Positions 10,213 through 24,540 are shown, numbered from the stretch's first letter. The stretch is 60,000 nt of DNA from Symbiodinium natans (GCA_905221605.1 CAJNDS010002652.1:168144-228143); one strand, 5' to 3'. Notes: generated by a model not told the origin, from the sequence alone. Program-made: numbers and translations.

Positions 10213-10429
10213 CAAGACACTGTCAAGAGACTATGCAACTCATTGCAATTCCGAGAAGAGCGTAGCGCAGCGTCACGTGTGATGCACTTCATTCACGGCC
10301 GCAAGCTTGCATGCGGAGTTTACATGCTTCACTGTGGAACCTGAATCTACAAAGATGACTTCATGAGCAAAGAATGGCTGGCAAGCAACGGTTGAGCAGA
10401 ACCCTTTGCACTGGAAATCTCCCAGCTGT

Positions 10430-13400
10430 AAGCAGCATCTGCCTTCTTTCCTTCCGAAAGCAAACTCGCCATCGTAGACTGACCCATCCTGACAATCTGA
10501 TTTCTGCACTCGCAATTGGTTGGCGGACGGCAGCAGTTGGCCACGTCCTCGGCACATGCAAAGACACCCCTGCCGTGACCTTAGCTCAACTCGTTTCAAA
10601 TCTGCCAGGCCAGCCGGGTAATTCTTATCTTCTGTTGAAGAACTTGGCCCCCTGCGTTTGTCATCTAACCACTGGCCATCATAACGATTGCCGTTAGCAT
10701 AAACGAATACCCCATACCCCGAGGCTCTATCATCCGCCCACTGACCTTGCATGCGCACGATGCGGTGACTCCCCCAGTGAGCCACATTGACGTGACGTCC
10801 AGCCAGCCTTTGAACCGGTCGCCATTGGAGTAGATGAGCTCACCCTCACCCTCCTTCTTGGCCTGGAAGTGGCTTCTGTTAAGAACATGTGGTACTGCCA
10901 AAGCTGAGAAAAAGCTGGGACTGCCGCATCAACCCAGTCACCAACAAACTTGTCACCGTAAGTGTAGACCAGGGTGCCCTTGCCATGTACCTGAAAATGC
11001 TCTACAAAGACTCGCCGCCATGACTCTGCAGACAACAGTGAATCAGACCGGCATCATGTGACAGTCGGGCCAATGTCAATTAACTGTGAAATCGAAATGC
11101 GCAAACCTGTTCCGATGGTCCCAGGGAGTGGGGGGGGGTTATCATACATCCAATGTGATCATCACGGCCACACAATAGTGCAGTTGACAAGTAGTGCAAC
11201 TATCAAGACAGGTTCTGCTACCACAACCACTACCACGACCATGACCACTACCACGACCACTACCGCACTACCACTGCCACATATTACCGCACTACCACTG
11301 CCACTGCCCACTCCCACTACAAGTACCACGACCACGATCACGAGCAGTACCACTACCACGACCACTGCTACTACCAGTACAAGTACTGCTACCACTACCA
11401 CTACTACTGCTGCTACTACTACTAATTGCTACTACTAATTGCTACTGCTACTGCTACTGCTACTGCTACTGCTACTGCTACTGCTACTGTTACTGCTACT
11501 GCTACTGCTACTGCTACTGCTACGGCTACGGCTACTGCTACGGCTACGGACCACTACTGCCACCACCACCACTACTACCACCACCACCACTACCACCACT
11601 ACCACTACTACTACTGCTACTACTACTGCTACTGCTACTGCTACTGCTGCTACTTCTACTACTACTGCTACTACGACGACGACGACCACCACCACCAGCA
11701 CCAGCACCAGCACCACCACCAGCACCAGCACCAGCACCAGCACCACCACCACCACCACCACGTTGAGTCAACCACGCCAGTACCCCTAAATACCGCCACC
11801 CCGCTTTAAGGTCCCTGTAAGAACCCACGCATCTTAAAGGCACTATCTAGCTGGTGCTGCTACCGCATTAAACATAGAACGCTTGCCTCTCACCTTGCCG
11901 AACACTCCTTAACGCTGCTTTTCCGGATTTACATATCTTTGCACGGTTTTGCTCTCGGCACCTTGTCGGCCTTCCAAAGGCCATCATACTTCTCCCCGTT
12001 CTGGTAAGTCAACGTACCGTAGCCTCAATCTTTTCAATCAAGCCGAGCTGTATTGAATTTCTGAAGTAGTTCCCAGTCATCAGCCGCGCCTTCCTTCATG
12101 TCATTCACCCATTCACCATCGTATGTGTTCCCGTTTGGGAAGACCTCGTGGGGAAGTTTCAATGTGTTCCACAGTGCACATGACTTCTGGAAGCTTGGAG
12201 ACCGGCATAGACGCCCTTTCCATGCATCTTTCCGTCATGCCAATCACCTTCGTATACGCCACCGTCAGCGTACTGGTACCTGAAGCAACGTCTCCGTGAA
12301 ACATCTGCCTACATGCGCATCAGCAATCTGGTGAACTCGAGGGCACTTGCCGTGGCCGTGCATCTTCCCATTGACCCAGTCCCCCTCGAACTTCTCAACA
12401 ACACTACCTCGGGCACTGACCTTGGCTGAAGCAGAAGATGCCGGAAACTCGCAAGCGAGCCAGCTGGGCATCGCTGCCAGCAGCACCCCTTAAAACGCTG
12501 GGGCGACCACATATGTAACTACGCCCTTTCCGTGTCGCTTGTCATCCCGCCATTCGCCCTGATACACATCGCCTTCTGCCTCAGTTGTACGGCGGGATAC
12601 AGGTGCCTTAATGTTGGTGGAATTGGGGAATCCCGTATAAGCCAAGTTTGCCACATAGCGATAGGTGCCTCGCCCATGCATCTTGCCATCATGCCTAGGA
12701 GCCAAATGAATGGCAGCATCATCAACCCTGCACATGATTGTGCGCAATCACGTGCTGCTTTATAACCTGACAAGCAGAACAGGCTGTAAGACTTGAACCA
12801 GTCACCGTCATATTGGTCTTTGTTCGAATAGGTCAAGGTTCCTTGATTCCCAGATGGGTCTGCAATGGCAGTGCAGAAGATGCAGAAGCTGCGCCGCGGA
12901 GCAAACATAGGGACCGCACCATGCCCATGAATGCGGCCATTCTCCCATGTCCCCTCGTACCGGTTCCCCGATGCGAACACAGCCACGCCTTGGCCATGTA
13001 TTCTGTCCTGGGGATGCTCAGGACAAAAGGCTGGAACGCCCTCTCACAGTCACACGCTCATTGACAGCAACTGCCTCTGTAGACAGCCTCCATACAAAAC
13101 ACAGAGACCAAGGCGCCTCACACCACTGGCCCTCAAAGATAGCACCATCCGCATATGTAAACCTTCCATGAATCATCGCAAGCTTTCGCGCACACGAAGG
13201 AGCAGCAGCAACCGGTCATGCATCCATGCACCTGCCATGGCCTTCTCTTTTGCCATAAACCCACCTTGCCAACTCAAGGGCCGGCCTGCACCTCCCCTCC
13301 ATACATCACAGAACAGTGGACAGGCTAGGCTCACTGCTCACCCTCGTAGCGCTCATTCCCAGCATACGTCAATGTACCCTTTCCATGGAATAGACCATCC

Positions 13401-13526
13401 TGGCTGGAGCTAAACAAAGCTTTCGGAGGCAGCGGCGCGGAACTGTAAAAGCCCTATGTCTGTGCAGTCTAGCAGAAGGTTCGGTTCCTTGATGCCGCCG
13501 CTATAGGCATTGCCGGCCTCGCTCAT
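10430..13526 (-). CDS. MORN-repeat protein, multi-exon
   Basis: ATG at 13526 ([13 protein letters not shown]). Exons: 13526-13488, 13399-13338, 13264-13232, 13162-13117, 13007-12920, 12841-12799, 12694-12652, then from 12579 onward. Joined in frame they give back-to-back MORN units (YEGxWxxGxxHGxG), for example [38 protein letters not shown] and [14 protein letters not shown]. About 15 units are visible; the most 3' clear one, [15 protein letters not shown], is near 10440-10495. A 971-bp intron (11961-10991, GT-AG) holds a large microsatellite yet joins KADK to VHGKGTLVY cleanly. MORN proteins bind lipid or act as membrane or cytoskeletal scaffolds; no catalytic domain is seen. The 3' end is unresolved and lies within about 200 bp of the retroelement, which might sit in a last intron or 3' region. 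Confidence 0.85.
11190..11765. repeat. Compound tri/hexanucleotide array (CTACTG, CACTAC, CAC) inside a MORN-gene intron
   Basis: Starts as mixed ACCACTACC words, becomes near-perfect (TACTGC)n around 11430-11560, then CACCACTAC and CAGCAC words to 11765. The whole array lies in the intron 11961-10991, so long open frames read across it (poly-Leu, poly-Thr, poly-Val) are artefacts. Confidence 0.9.
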
Positions 13527-14688
13527 TGAGTCCTCAAGTCATTCGGCTAAATCATGCGAAATCTGAAGTGAGAATTTTGCTGCCCTGTGGCTCTTGCAAG
13601 CACTGAACGGATGCGGACAGCTTTCACTTGATTTTTGCTGCTTGTATGATTTGTTGGCTTGAAACCCGCGTGAGCGTCGACACCGATCTGGCAAGCAGGA
13701 TGCAGACTGTCCAATGCAGTGCCTGATTTTGTGTAGGTCTGTCGAATCGTGTACAGATACCCGACTACGTACTTCTGAGGGCGATGACGTCTGTGGGCAG
13801 CGATGGTTCAGATTCAGCGCTGTAAGGACTGTGCCGAACTGGGTTCCGGGCCACCAACTCGAAACAAAACAAAGTAAAAACGGCCGCAAGTTGTGCGTCT
13901 CTTGGGCCGCAACTATGGCTGCGAGATGTCTAATGCAATTGGAGGCAAGCCCTGTTGTGCACCCGCGCTCCGCGTGCCCCGACCCCCCCCCCCCCCCCCG
14001 GTAACCACAAACCACCACCAACCACCAACCACAGTGGTGGGAGGAGAGGAAACCCGAAATCTGGGAGGGGAAACCATGGAACTACAGCTCAACCCTCAAC
14101 CCTGAACCCTAAAGTCTAAACCCGCCATGAACCCGACAGCCTAACCCTAAAATAAACCCGCAGACCATGAACCACAGGGGGGCAGGGAACTTCCAGAGGG
14201 AGGGGACTTCGCATAATATAACCGTGTGAACGACAATAGTGGGCACGACACAAGACACCAGAAAAGTATTAAGGAAACCGCTCAAGGAACTCTAAAACCT
14301 CACTAGCCCTGCAAGTGCATTTCAGAAAAGCAAGAATTATCAAAAGCCTGACAACATGATAAAAAGTGAGCCACATCATTCGCTAGCCTCGTTGAGACCC
14401 AGGCTTCTATTAATGATCTTTGTTGAGGCCCTTTCAAGATACTGAAAACCTGAATGATACATTTCTGTCATTATTTACTACAAGTGCACATGGGGCACTT
14501 GTATACCTAGAGATGATACGGAAATATACGAGACAGCGGAATGACCGCACGAGGCTTTTCATAAGGGTGTAATAGTTGATGACAGTTGATGTTGGAATAA
14601 GTCGGACTCCAAAATGACCCCCTGTTCATAATCTTTTACGCGCCGGATTTGCAAACATCGTACCATGGGCGGGAAGGGGATTCCGTGA
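13527..14688. other. No gene recognised; C-run and AT-rich stretch with a hairpin
   Basis: Upstream of the MORN start. A C-run lies near 13984-13999. From about 14160 composition turns AT-rich. A 9-bp perfect inverted repeat with a 7-base loop (TACAAGTGC / GCACTTGTA) spans 14479-14503; it is not followed by an obvious T-tract, so it is not called a terminator. Confidence 0.4.
14090..14160 (-). repeat. Degenerate telomere-like patch (CCCTAAA type)
   Basis: Contains scattered CCCTAAA, CCCTAA and AACCCT words, the complement of TTTAGGG telomere repeats as used by plants and dinoflagellates. It is too degenerate to be a functional chromosome end and is best read as an interstitial relic. Confidence 0.55.
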
Positions 14689-15894
14689 ACGCTGGTGCAG
14701 TTAGGACCTCTTTCTAGCGAGGCTTCTGGCCCTGACGAAACATCGATTGCAATCAAGACGCTCGCAAAACAGACATCAGGAAATACACCAGAGGACAACA
14801 AAAATCTAACGTTCGCAAGGCAAGCCGGGGTCACATTCAGACAAAAGCTGGAGTTTTTCGCCCACACATTTACGAGCGTTGTCCTACGTGGTCTAGTCTA
14901 CGTGGGGCGAGCACTGCTGTGCCCACCCTCAAAGATCCAAGTCATCGCCCCAACCAGCAGTGGAGACCTGGACGTGATCAAAACAACACGGCAAACACGG
15001 CAATCGCTCCAAAAGTGTGATGACATGTGGTACCCAACGCCTCTGCCGCCTCATCCAGCAAGGAACTCACAGAAGAACCCTTGGTGGGACCATGCTCCTT
15101 TTCAAGAATCCTTGCGGCGCGGTGAACGAGGTTTTGCATGCAAACTTTCTAATTATCATGTGGCAAATGCTAACTTCACTGCGATTTACTTCGCAACACC
15201 AACGCACGTCCTCGGAGCTCTATACTCCGGCTCCATGCCCAACTCGTTGAAGAAGTCCGCTTCCTTCATCGAAACTTTGCAAATACACTCGGAGCTCGAT
15301 CCCAAAAGTGCAGTTGGCAAGGCATGGGCCTGTTTTTTGGCGGCCAACTTGGGCGCCTGTGACGAAACGCCTGGTTCACATGAGGCTTTGGAACTTCCAG
15401 CTCAATCTGCTGACGAGTTTCTTCTGCTGCATGAATGCTTTTGGCGCGTTGTAACGCACGAGCACTACAGCATCAACACTCACATCAACAACGTTGTCCC
15501 CTTTCAACAAATACAGATTCAAAGCATCTCCGGACTACCACCACATGTGGGATTCATGGCGTGGGGAACCAAAGCACCTCAAGATTTTCACCATTTAGTA
15601 TTTGTAGATAAAAAACAACACATATATCAAGGAGATTCACGGAGTTCACTTGCACGTCTTGCCCGAGTAACCGACAACACACAACAACACGATACGGAAC
15701 CTCGCCACGAACCTGAACACCCATGCCTGCCACATCCTTCCACCACAAGGAGCGAAAAGGGACTGGTCGACGTCGCTGGCCCTTTTTCTTCCCACCTGTG
15801 CCTTGGACTGCGTTTTGTCTTCCCAGCCTTTGTCCTCTGTTGTCTTGTCTTTGCATCTCTTTGCCGTCGTGCGAACAGAGACTGCAGAATTTAG
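14689..15894 (+). CDS. Unrecognised intronless ORF with C-terminal hydrophobic segment
   Basis: Open from just after a TGA at 14686-14688 to the stop at 15892-15894, about 401 codons, with no ATG in the first codons, so it may be an exon or begin further in. No known domain was recognised. The middle has normal mixed globular composition (for example NANFTAIYFATPTHVLGALY and SADEFLLLHECFWRVV). A hydrophobic run near the end (LRFVFPAFVLCCLVFASLC) followed by Arg-Arg suggests a membrane anchor. An uninterrupted frame this long is striking where neighbouring genes have exons under 110 nt. It could be a retroposed gene, part of a mobile element or a chance frame. Confidence 0.45.
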   Translation, partial: TLVQLGPLSSEASGPDETSIAIKTLAKQTSGNTPEDNKNLTFARQAGVTFRQKLEFFAHTFTSVVLRGLVYVGRALLCPPSKIQVIAPTSSGDLDVIKTTRQTRQSLQKCDDMWYPTPLPPHPARNSQKNPWWDHAPFQESLRRGERGFACKLSNYHVANANFTAIYFATPTHVLGALYSGSMPNSLKKSASFIETLQIHSELDPKSAVGKAWACFLAANLGACDETPGSHEALELPAQSADEFLLLHECFWRVVTHEHYSINTHINNVVPFQQIQIQSISGLPPHVGFMAWGTKAPQDFHHLVFVDKKQHIYQGDSRSSLARLARVTDNTQQHDTEPRHEPEHPCLPHPSTTRSEKGLVDVAGPFSSHLCLGLRFVFPAFVLCCLVFASLCRRANRDCRI

Positions 15895-18752
15895 CACAAG
15901 ATGGCGCATTCAGCATGACTAGGAGGGCAGCCCTCGCAAGAACAGATCATCATCTGGACGTGTGAAAACTGATCTCGCTCGCACGAGTTAAGCGTTAGAA
16001 GAAGCTCAACGCGTGACTGGCACGATAAGTTCAATATATCGTGACCACATGTTCTGTGGGTCTGTAGATACCTGCTGCTTCAAAGCGCACTCTGTGTTGA
16101 ATTCTCTCACGCCGACTGTGAGTCCGACAATGCTTTGAGAGAACTATTGCCGGGACCACAAAATTCCCAGCCGATGCTGTTCTCAGGAGGTGCGTTTGCG
16201 GCTTTCTGAGCGTCCTCTGCGTTGGGCACCCCCTTCTGCTGCACGAATTAGAAAGACTGTCTCGAAACAGACGTGCCACACAGACACAAATTTCGTTTAC
16301 TCAGACTTCGCGTGCAATGCTTGTCTGCGGCTATCTGTTTCTAGTCACGAGAACAGCACCGAACCTGGAGCTGGCCGCTTGGTAGTCGTTTCCCTGGTTG
16401 GATGGCGCTCCACCTGTCACCGGACAGGCGCGTCAACGAGGACGACACGGTGACAGCACAGCGACAACATAGCGACAACACAGCTACGCAGTTCCCATGG
16501 TTTAACGCGAACGTGGCGGAAGGACACCGCTGCGCTGCGCCTCAGCCTGCGCTTTCAGTCATGAGATCATGCCGAACAAATGCCACAATCGTAAGGCTGG
16601 AAGTGCAGTTTTCTGTACGTAACCATGCTTGACGGCCTGACAGATGTCACAAGCAATACTGATCCTGCAGACTCTAGCACAGCCAAGCTATTGGGAACGT
16701 TTCTTAAGAACTCAACATGCTCATCAAGTGCACTTAGCAGTACACTACTTCTACGTCCCTTTCTCCTGCCAACAACACCAGCCAAAAAGTGGACTCTACA
16801 TGGAAACACACTCGCTCCAAAGGAAACCAAGCAACACAGGTCCATTAGAAATGAAGCAGTAACTCTACGGTAAAATCCTTGATCTTGGGACTGATAGGAA
16901 AACATACAAAATACACATATTCTAAGGGGTCGTCTTGTGTGCCCATTAACAATTCTCTTTTGGCATGCTATTGTACAATTTTATGGGTGCATGAAAAGAG
17001 CATATAAGCGCCCCAATTGCTGTATAAAAAGGGCCTCATAGAATACTAGCATTTTTCTAGCCCTGTTTTCACGTCTAGATCCAGGATAATGATGAGGTCC
17101 TTCACCAGGCCCCCGTTAATACTACTTTATAGGGGCTTTGGACAAGTGAACGCAACAAGAACAGGAACGCGCCCAAATACTTTTAGGGGCGAAAAGTCAT
17201 GAATTAATATTTTGCGATTGAGGGGGCACTACTACTATCTTTATAGCCCCCTTAAAATCCACAAAACTGTGTTCTTACATGCGGGCCAATTAAACGTACT
17301 ATTAGTGGATGGCAAACAACACTCTCTTCCCACGTCGTTCACACATTAATATTATTTACGCGACTTCCCTGGTCATTGTATTAATGGTGTTTCTTTTTTG
17401 CTCACACTCATTTTATTACAACTGATGACTTCGTGTTCTCGTGTATTGCTATTTCTATTCGTATTATTAAAGGCGTTCTTCTTATGCAAGTATTATCGCT
17501 ACTAATATATTGTCTGTTTACACGGTTCAGTCAAATCTTTATGAGCTCCGCGAGGAAATTCCTGATTTCACTTTTCTTTGCCCGTGTGTTCGCTTGCCAA
17601 AGGCCCTTAAAAGTATTTCCAAGAAAGATAAAGGAGCTCACAAAGCTAGCTCTTTGCTTTCACAATAAGATGATCGCATCCAACGGCGTATCCCGGAGCA
17701 CAGCACGGTGGGCCTCAACAATTCTATACCCGCTCTTCTGCTCTTCGCAGGCCATTGTGGCCATCGGCAATGTTTGGCTTAGGCCGAGGAAGCACGATGT
17801 TTTCTTGGCACAAACACCCTCGTTGCTTCTGACCCTGTATGATGTACTACGATACACTGTCGCACCTTGAGTCTCCTTAGCACCAAGTTAGCGGCAACAA
17901 TGTCGACAAATCCGAAACGCTGAAAGCTCGGCGCAGGCAAGTCGGCCCGAGGCGCTTGCAAACGCGGTGTTGAGACGAATGGACGCTTAGCGGTTGCTCG
18001 CAGACCGCTTACGCCTTACGCGCTTTTTCGAGGTGGGTGATGTGGTTCGGGGTTACGTTGTGGTTCAGGAGGCAGGTCTCTGGAGTGGAGGTGTACGTGG
18101 AGAAAAGGAGCAACAGAGAACACTCAAGGGATCAAAAGGATGAGCGAAACATCATCCAACGATCCCTTGAGCAGTCAGCTTGTAACCTGAAGAAGGATCA
18201 TATCATGGCAAGCGTTGATCGTCAGCCGGTAGTGGTAAAGATCCACCATTTCGCGTGTGAAGTTTACAGGCTCACAATGGCATGCAGGCCTCCTTTGTCT
18301 GAGATGCGCTGGAACCACTTGCGCCGCCCTCAGCCCAAGAATCTCCGAAGAAATCATCCTGACATGCAAAGCTGAAAAGTTTGCAAAGACAAGAGAAACT
18401 TTGAATGTCTTGCGTCCTCGTCTTCATCATCTAGGTCAACAGCTTTAGACAAATGCTGACCTTCAGACGCAGTGTACCTGGCCAAGGGAGCGCCCGACCA
18501 AACCAGCTCGGCATATCCCTTCTGGCAATACCATGTGTCATGTCAATAAATCAATTACAGGTTTCAAGGTTGTGGACATAAGGCACGAGGGAAACTGGGA
18601 GCACTGATCTGGCGGTTTTCGCCCACCGAGAAAGGACAAGCACCGAAGCGGCTTGCACAAAGCCTTCATGTTCAAGACTCCTGTCAAAGTAAACACATGG
18701 AATGACATCGAAGGTTTGGAAAGGCTCCATAAGTAGGCCGTATGCTGGTCGC
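15895..18752. other. No gene recognised; includes an AT-rich island
   Basis: No exon chain was found. From about 16900 to 17560 composition turns AT-rich with words such as TATAAAAAGGG, CTTTATAGGGGC and ATTAATATT, and a 6-bp GGGGGC/GCCCCC hairpin at 17222-17251. Around 18175-18370 the minus strand has a short frame (NFTREMVDLYHYRLTINA) that might be a downstream exon of the membrane-like ORF at 18753-19091. Confidence 0.35.
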
Positions 18753-19091
18753 CTAACTACAAGACCGCCAGCCTTGCGGGCGTTGCCGCTGTGCGTCAAA
18801 GTAGCCCCAGATTGCGGAATAATGCCACAGTGAAACTCCAAAAATCACAATGTCTAGGAGTCTAGAAAGGTACAGCCTGGTACGGCTCAGTTGTCGGAGA
18901 TGCTTTACAACCCGCATGGTCTGCTGCACCAGTCTAATAGCAGAATTGCCTCTGTTTCGAAGAATACTGAAGGCACTGAGCAAGCTTTGAAGCACGCGCA
19001 GGACCATCAACAGTTTGGCAGTGTTTATGCCCACAGGAATGATGACGGCTGGTGCCCCAGCAAATCTGAGCAAAGCATCAACAAGACTTTT
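18753..19091 (-). CDS. Hydrophobic/basic ORF, possibly PEX11-like (weak)
   Basis: An open frame from 19091 to a stop at 18753-18755 begins KSLVDALLRFAGAPA and continues with amphipathic Leu/Arg-rich helices (LLMVLRVLQSLLSAFSILRN, VVKHLRQLSRTRLYLSRLLD) and a hydrophobic stretch (IVIFGVSLWHYSAIWGYF). Helix pattern and order are reminiscent of the peroxisome-division protein PEX11, which starts near a DALLRFAG-like motif and has similar helices. Splice sites were not resolved and ion-channel-like or unrelated membrane proteins are not excluded. It lies directly downstream of CK2 alpha on the same strand. Confidence 0.3.
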   Translation of the reverse strand, partial: KSLVDALLRFAGAPAVIIPVGINTAKLLMVLRVLQSLLSAFSILRNRGNSAIRLVQQTMRVVKHLRQLSRTRLYLSRLLDIVIFGVSLWHYSAIWGYFDAQRQRPQGWRSCS

Positions 19092-19308
19092 TCAGGTGAA
19101 GCCTTCAGCCATATTCAGTCAACTGCAATGTCAGCTGCACTTGACTGGCTCGAAACCTTCTCAAAGCTAAGGCCTCAATCGTTGACCTACACCTTTGGCA
19201 TCTCAGATGCAGCTGCTGCGGCCTTCGGGCTGGACTCCTGTGGGATGCCACATGTCTTATTAAGTTCACATGCCTTTTATCATGTGGACTCTCATGTTTC
19301 TCTCGCAA

Positions 19309-21634
<2,326 letters not shown>

Positions 21635-21666
21635 CAAATGCCAACTAGAACACCCAAGAGGTTGGA

Positions 21667-21824
21667 GGATCACTTAGCAACACTTTTCTTCCGGATCACT
21701 TAGCCACATCGGAGTTTAGGATTTAGGGTTCAGGGTGGAGGGTTTAGGGTTCAGGTTGGCATGCTGCCCAGGACCCAAGAAAGCATGTTGCCAAGTGATC
21801 CAAAAAATGTTGCTAAGCGAACCC
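21667..21824. mobile_element. MITE-like inverted repeat with TTTAGGG core, next to CK2 alpha start
   Basis: The left arm contains GGATCACTTAGCAACA and GGATCACTTAGCCACA. The right arm, read on the other strand, contains TTCGCTTAGCAACATTTTTT and GGATCACTTGGCAACATG, so the ends form an imperfect inverted repeat of about 45 bp. The centre (21717-21757) holds GTTTAGGATTTAGGGTT and GGGTTTAGGGTTCAGG. It begins 33 bp upstream of the CK2 alpha ATG (21634). Foldback element or telomere-derived insertion is the best reading. No coding capacity. Confidence 0.6.
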
Positions 21825-24104
21825 TTACCACCAACACATCGAGCTGAGTCCGCGTCAGCTGAGCCGCACCACTTTCCGGAGCAGCTCGCATTCTCGTGAA
21901 TCGCCGACGGCCAAGCTGAGCACGTGTGCTGTCAATGCTATCGCGTCTCGCAACCCTGTCCTGCCCCTGACCGATGCCGACTTGAGGACAGCTAGGACAG
22001 GTCTTGCTGCCGTGAAATCAAAGCCACTGCATGAGAACTGATGATTCCGACCGCATACCGGTCAAGGCTTCTCCGTACAGAAAGCAGCGTTCTTGAAAGG
22101 AAAAATATACACCCACCGACTGAGCATCACAATCCACTTCTCAAGAAATCTTTGTGCTTTCGCCATTTTCGCCATTGCTACCAGTTCAACTCACATGACC
22201 AGCAAGTGATGGAAACACCGCATGCCAAGGGAACACTGGTAAGCTGCCAGGCTGACCAGGAATTCTGCAGTGGCAGCGGCTGCAAACGAACCTACCTGAG
22301 CAGTTTGTCAAGACTACATATCTCAAAACGGTGAACGCTGCAGAAACCGGCCCATGACTGCCGTGCATAGAATGTTCAGTACGGTTAGCCCCCTCGCTGC
22401 CAGATGCAAATCTCACGGTTCGCAGACCCACATCTACGCCCACATCTACCCAATCTCAATTTGTAGCATGAAACAATCGGCAAACTTGTGTCGGGCCCTC
22501 CGGGCCTATTCTTCGTGGTTCCTTTCCCAGTCTGGTGTTTTAGATTCTATTCCATGAAACCTACGAGGCGGCACGATGGTAACGTCAGACGAAACCTCGA
22601 CTTTTGGAGCCCTCAGCACGCACGCTGTGGAAATCGAGCGTTCGTCTCTTTAAGTGCAGCGGACTTAGGCATTGAGAAGCCAACGGTGGTTCCTCTGGAA
22701 ACTTGCGTATGGAAAACAATGCAGAGTAAAAACGAGATGCTCACTGCTAAAAGTGCATAGCTGCTCCCAACCGAGCTGGCCAATGCTCGAGGGACTGAGG
22801 CCAGAACTTTTCTACAGGTCAAGACCAGCCCTAAGGCATGGCGCATGTACCTGGTGCAGACGTAGCTGTGCAATAACGATTTTCTGACTCCTAGGCGACT
22901 ATGAACCTCACACACCTCAGATTTACCTTCCTCCACGTGACAAACATGACAGGTGCACACGGCTCACGGCAATATGAGTGGGCTTCGGGTCGTTGATGAG
23001 CCACGTCAAGGTCAAAGCGTTCAATAGCGAACGAGTGCCACGCAGACCAGCTCAGTTAAGTGACAAAACAACGAGCTTCCAACATCGTTCTTCTGCAAGG
23101 AGGTCGTATATGGCGGTGTGGCGCTGTACAATGTCCGCGCTCTAAGATAAAGGTATACTTCGAAACAACATGTCGTTGCAGGTGAGACTCTTGAAACCTT
23201 GCTTCCACGGATTGAAGAAACTATTTGCAACACGCTACCTTTACAAGTCAGTGGCTCACTGCAGCTGCCTGCACGCCATCGGCAAGCGCGCGTGCGGAAA
23301 CTGCACAGCTGCATGATGCTGCATGTGGAGTCCTGACATGTCCTGGCCTGTGCAGCAGTTGGAGTGGCTCCAGGTTCGTCCGAAACGTTGGCAGGAACTG
23401 GAGCAGACGTATCCGCACGAGCCTCGAAAATTCTTGCGAAATCGTAGCAACTCCCAATTTTCACCTTGGATGCTCCACCTCCACATCCTCGTCCGTCAGG
23501 CAGAACTTCAGCGTGTCGAGTTCTACCTTTGTGTCTGAACACAAAGCTCTGTACGATCTGAACGGGTTCCAACTGCGAACCTCGACAAGGTCTCACCACC
23601 AATCTCAAGTATTGGCTAAGCAGTCAACGCATGAGCTGAAACTGGGGGCACAGGGAAAACCAAGTTTGGGAGAAAACCCTGCGCTCCACCTCGATGAAAG
23701 TTGGCCAAACTGTGCTTTGGCCAGAACCTTGAGCAGCGAAACAAACCGGCAAAGTGCTTTGATACAAGGGTCCCCTGGACTGAAATAAGACCGAGCGGTG
23801 GGCGATCCTGGTTTGTAGCATTCTTCCTCCTTGCCTCGCAATTCTGACTTGTTTCTGACTCAAAGTGGACGGAACCCGAACAAACATCAAGTGCTCAGGA
23901 CAGGACAGAACTGCGCTTGTTCTGCTTGCCTGACCAGAATATGGGTGGACTTTTGTTGGGGCATATTTGTTTGTACTTTTCTTTGGCTTGGGGGTGCTGT
24001 TGCCTAGATGCCTTGGATGTACTTGGGAAACATCTCTCTACTTGAGGGGCAAGCTGGGGTCAACCAAAGCACGCCTAGATATACAAGCCGGCTTCATAAG
24101 CAAC
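21825..24104. other. No gene recognised
   Basis: Intergenic or unassigned sequence upstream of CK2 alpha. Open frames on both strands (a minus frame at 23021-23608 is the longest) show no recognisable domain, and no chain of exons could be followed. Confidence 0.35.
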
Positions 24105-24540
24105 CGCCCACCCCCCCCCCCCTTTCCCCTCCCACCCCCCTTCCCACCCCCCCTTCCCACCCCCCCTTCACACCCCCCCTTCCCACCCCCCCTTCCCTTC
24201 CCACCCCCCCCTTCCCACCCCCCCTTCCCACCCCCCCTTCCCACCCCCTTTCCCCCCCCCCTCCCACCCCGCCTCCCCCCCCCCCCCTTTTTCTTCCCTT
24301 TTTTGTTTTGACGTCGCATCCCTCTTCTTCTTCCTTGTCCTCTTCTTCTTCATTGTCCTCCTCTTCTTCATTGTCCTCCTCTTCCTCTTCCTCTTCCTCT
24401 TCCTCTTCCTCTTCCTCTTCCTCTTCCTCTTCCTCTTCCTCTTCCTCTTCCTCTTCCTCTTCCTCTTCCTCTTCTTCTTCTTCTTCTTCTTCTTCTTCTT
24501 CTTCTTCTTCTTCTTCTTCTTCTTCTTCTTCTTCTTTTGC
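24105..24540. repeat. Pyrimidine-only low-complexity block: (CCCTTCCCAC)n, then (TCTTCC)n and (TTC)n
   Basis: About 430 bp with almost only C and T on the plus strand: C-rich CCCACCCCCCTTCC words to about 24300, then CTTCCT hexamers, then a pure TTC run to about 24535. Poly-Glu or poly-Ser frames across it are artefacts. Such mirror-like polypurine/polypyrimidine tracts can form triplex DNA (established knowledge). Confidence 0.95.

Noticed and set aside
14479-14503. Hairpin considered as a transcription terminator
   Set aside because: No T-tract and a eukaryotic context; kept only as a descriptive inverted repeat.
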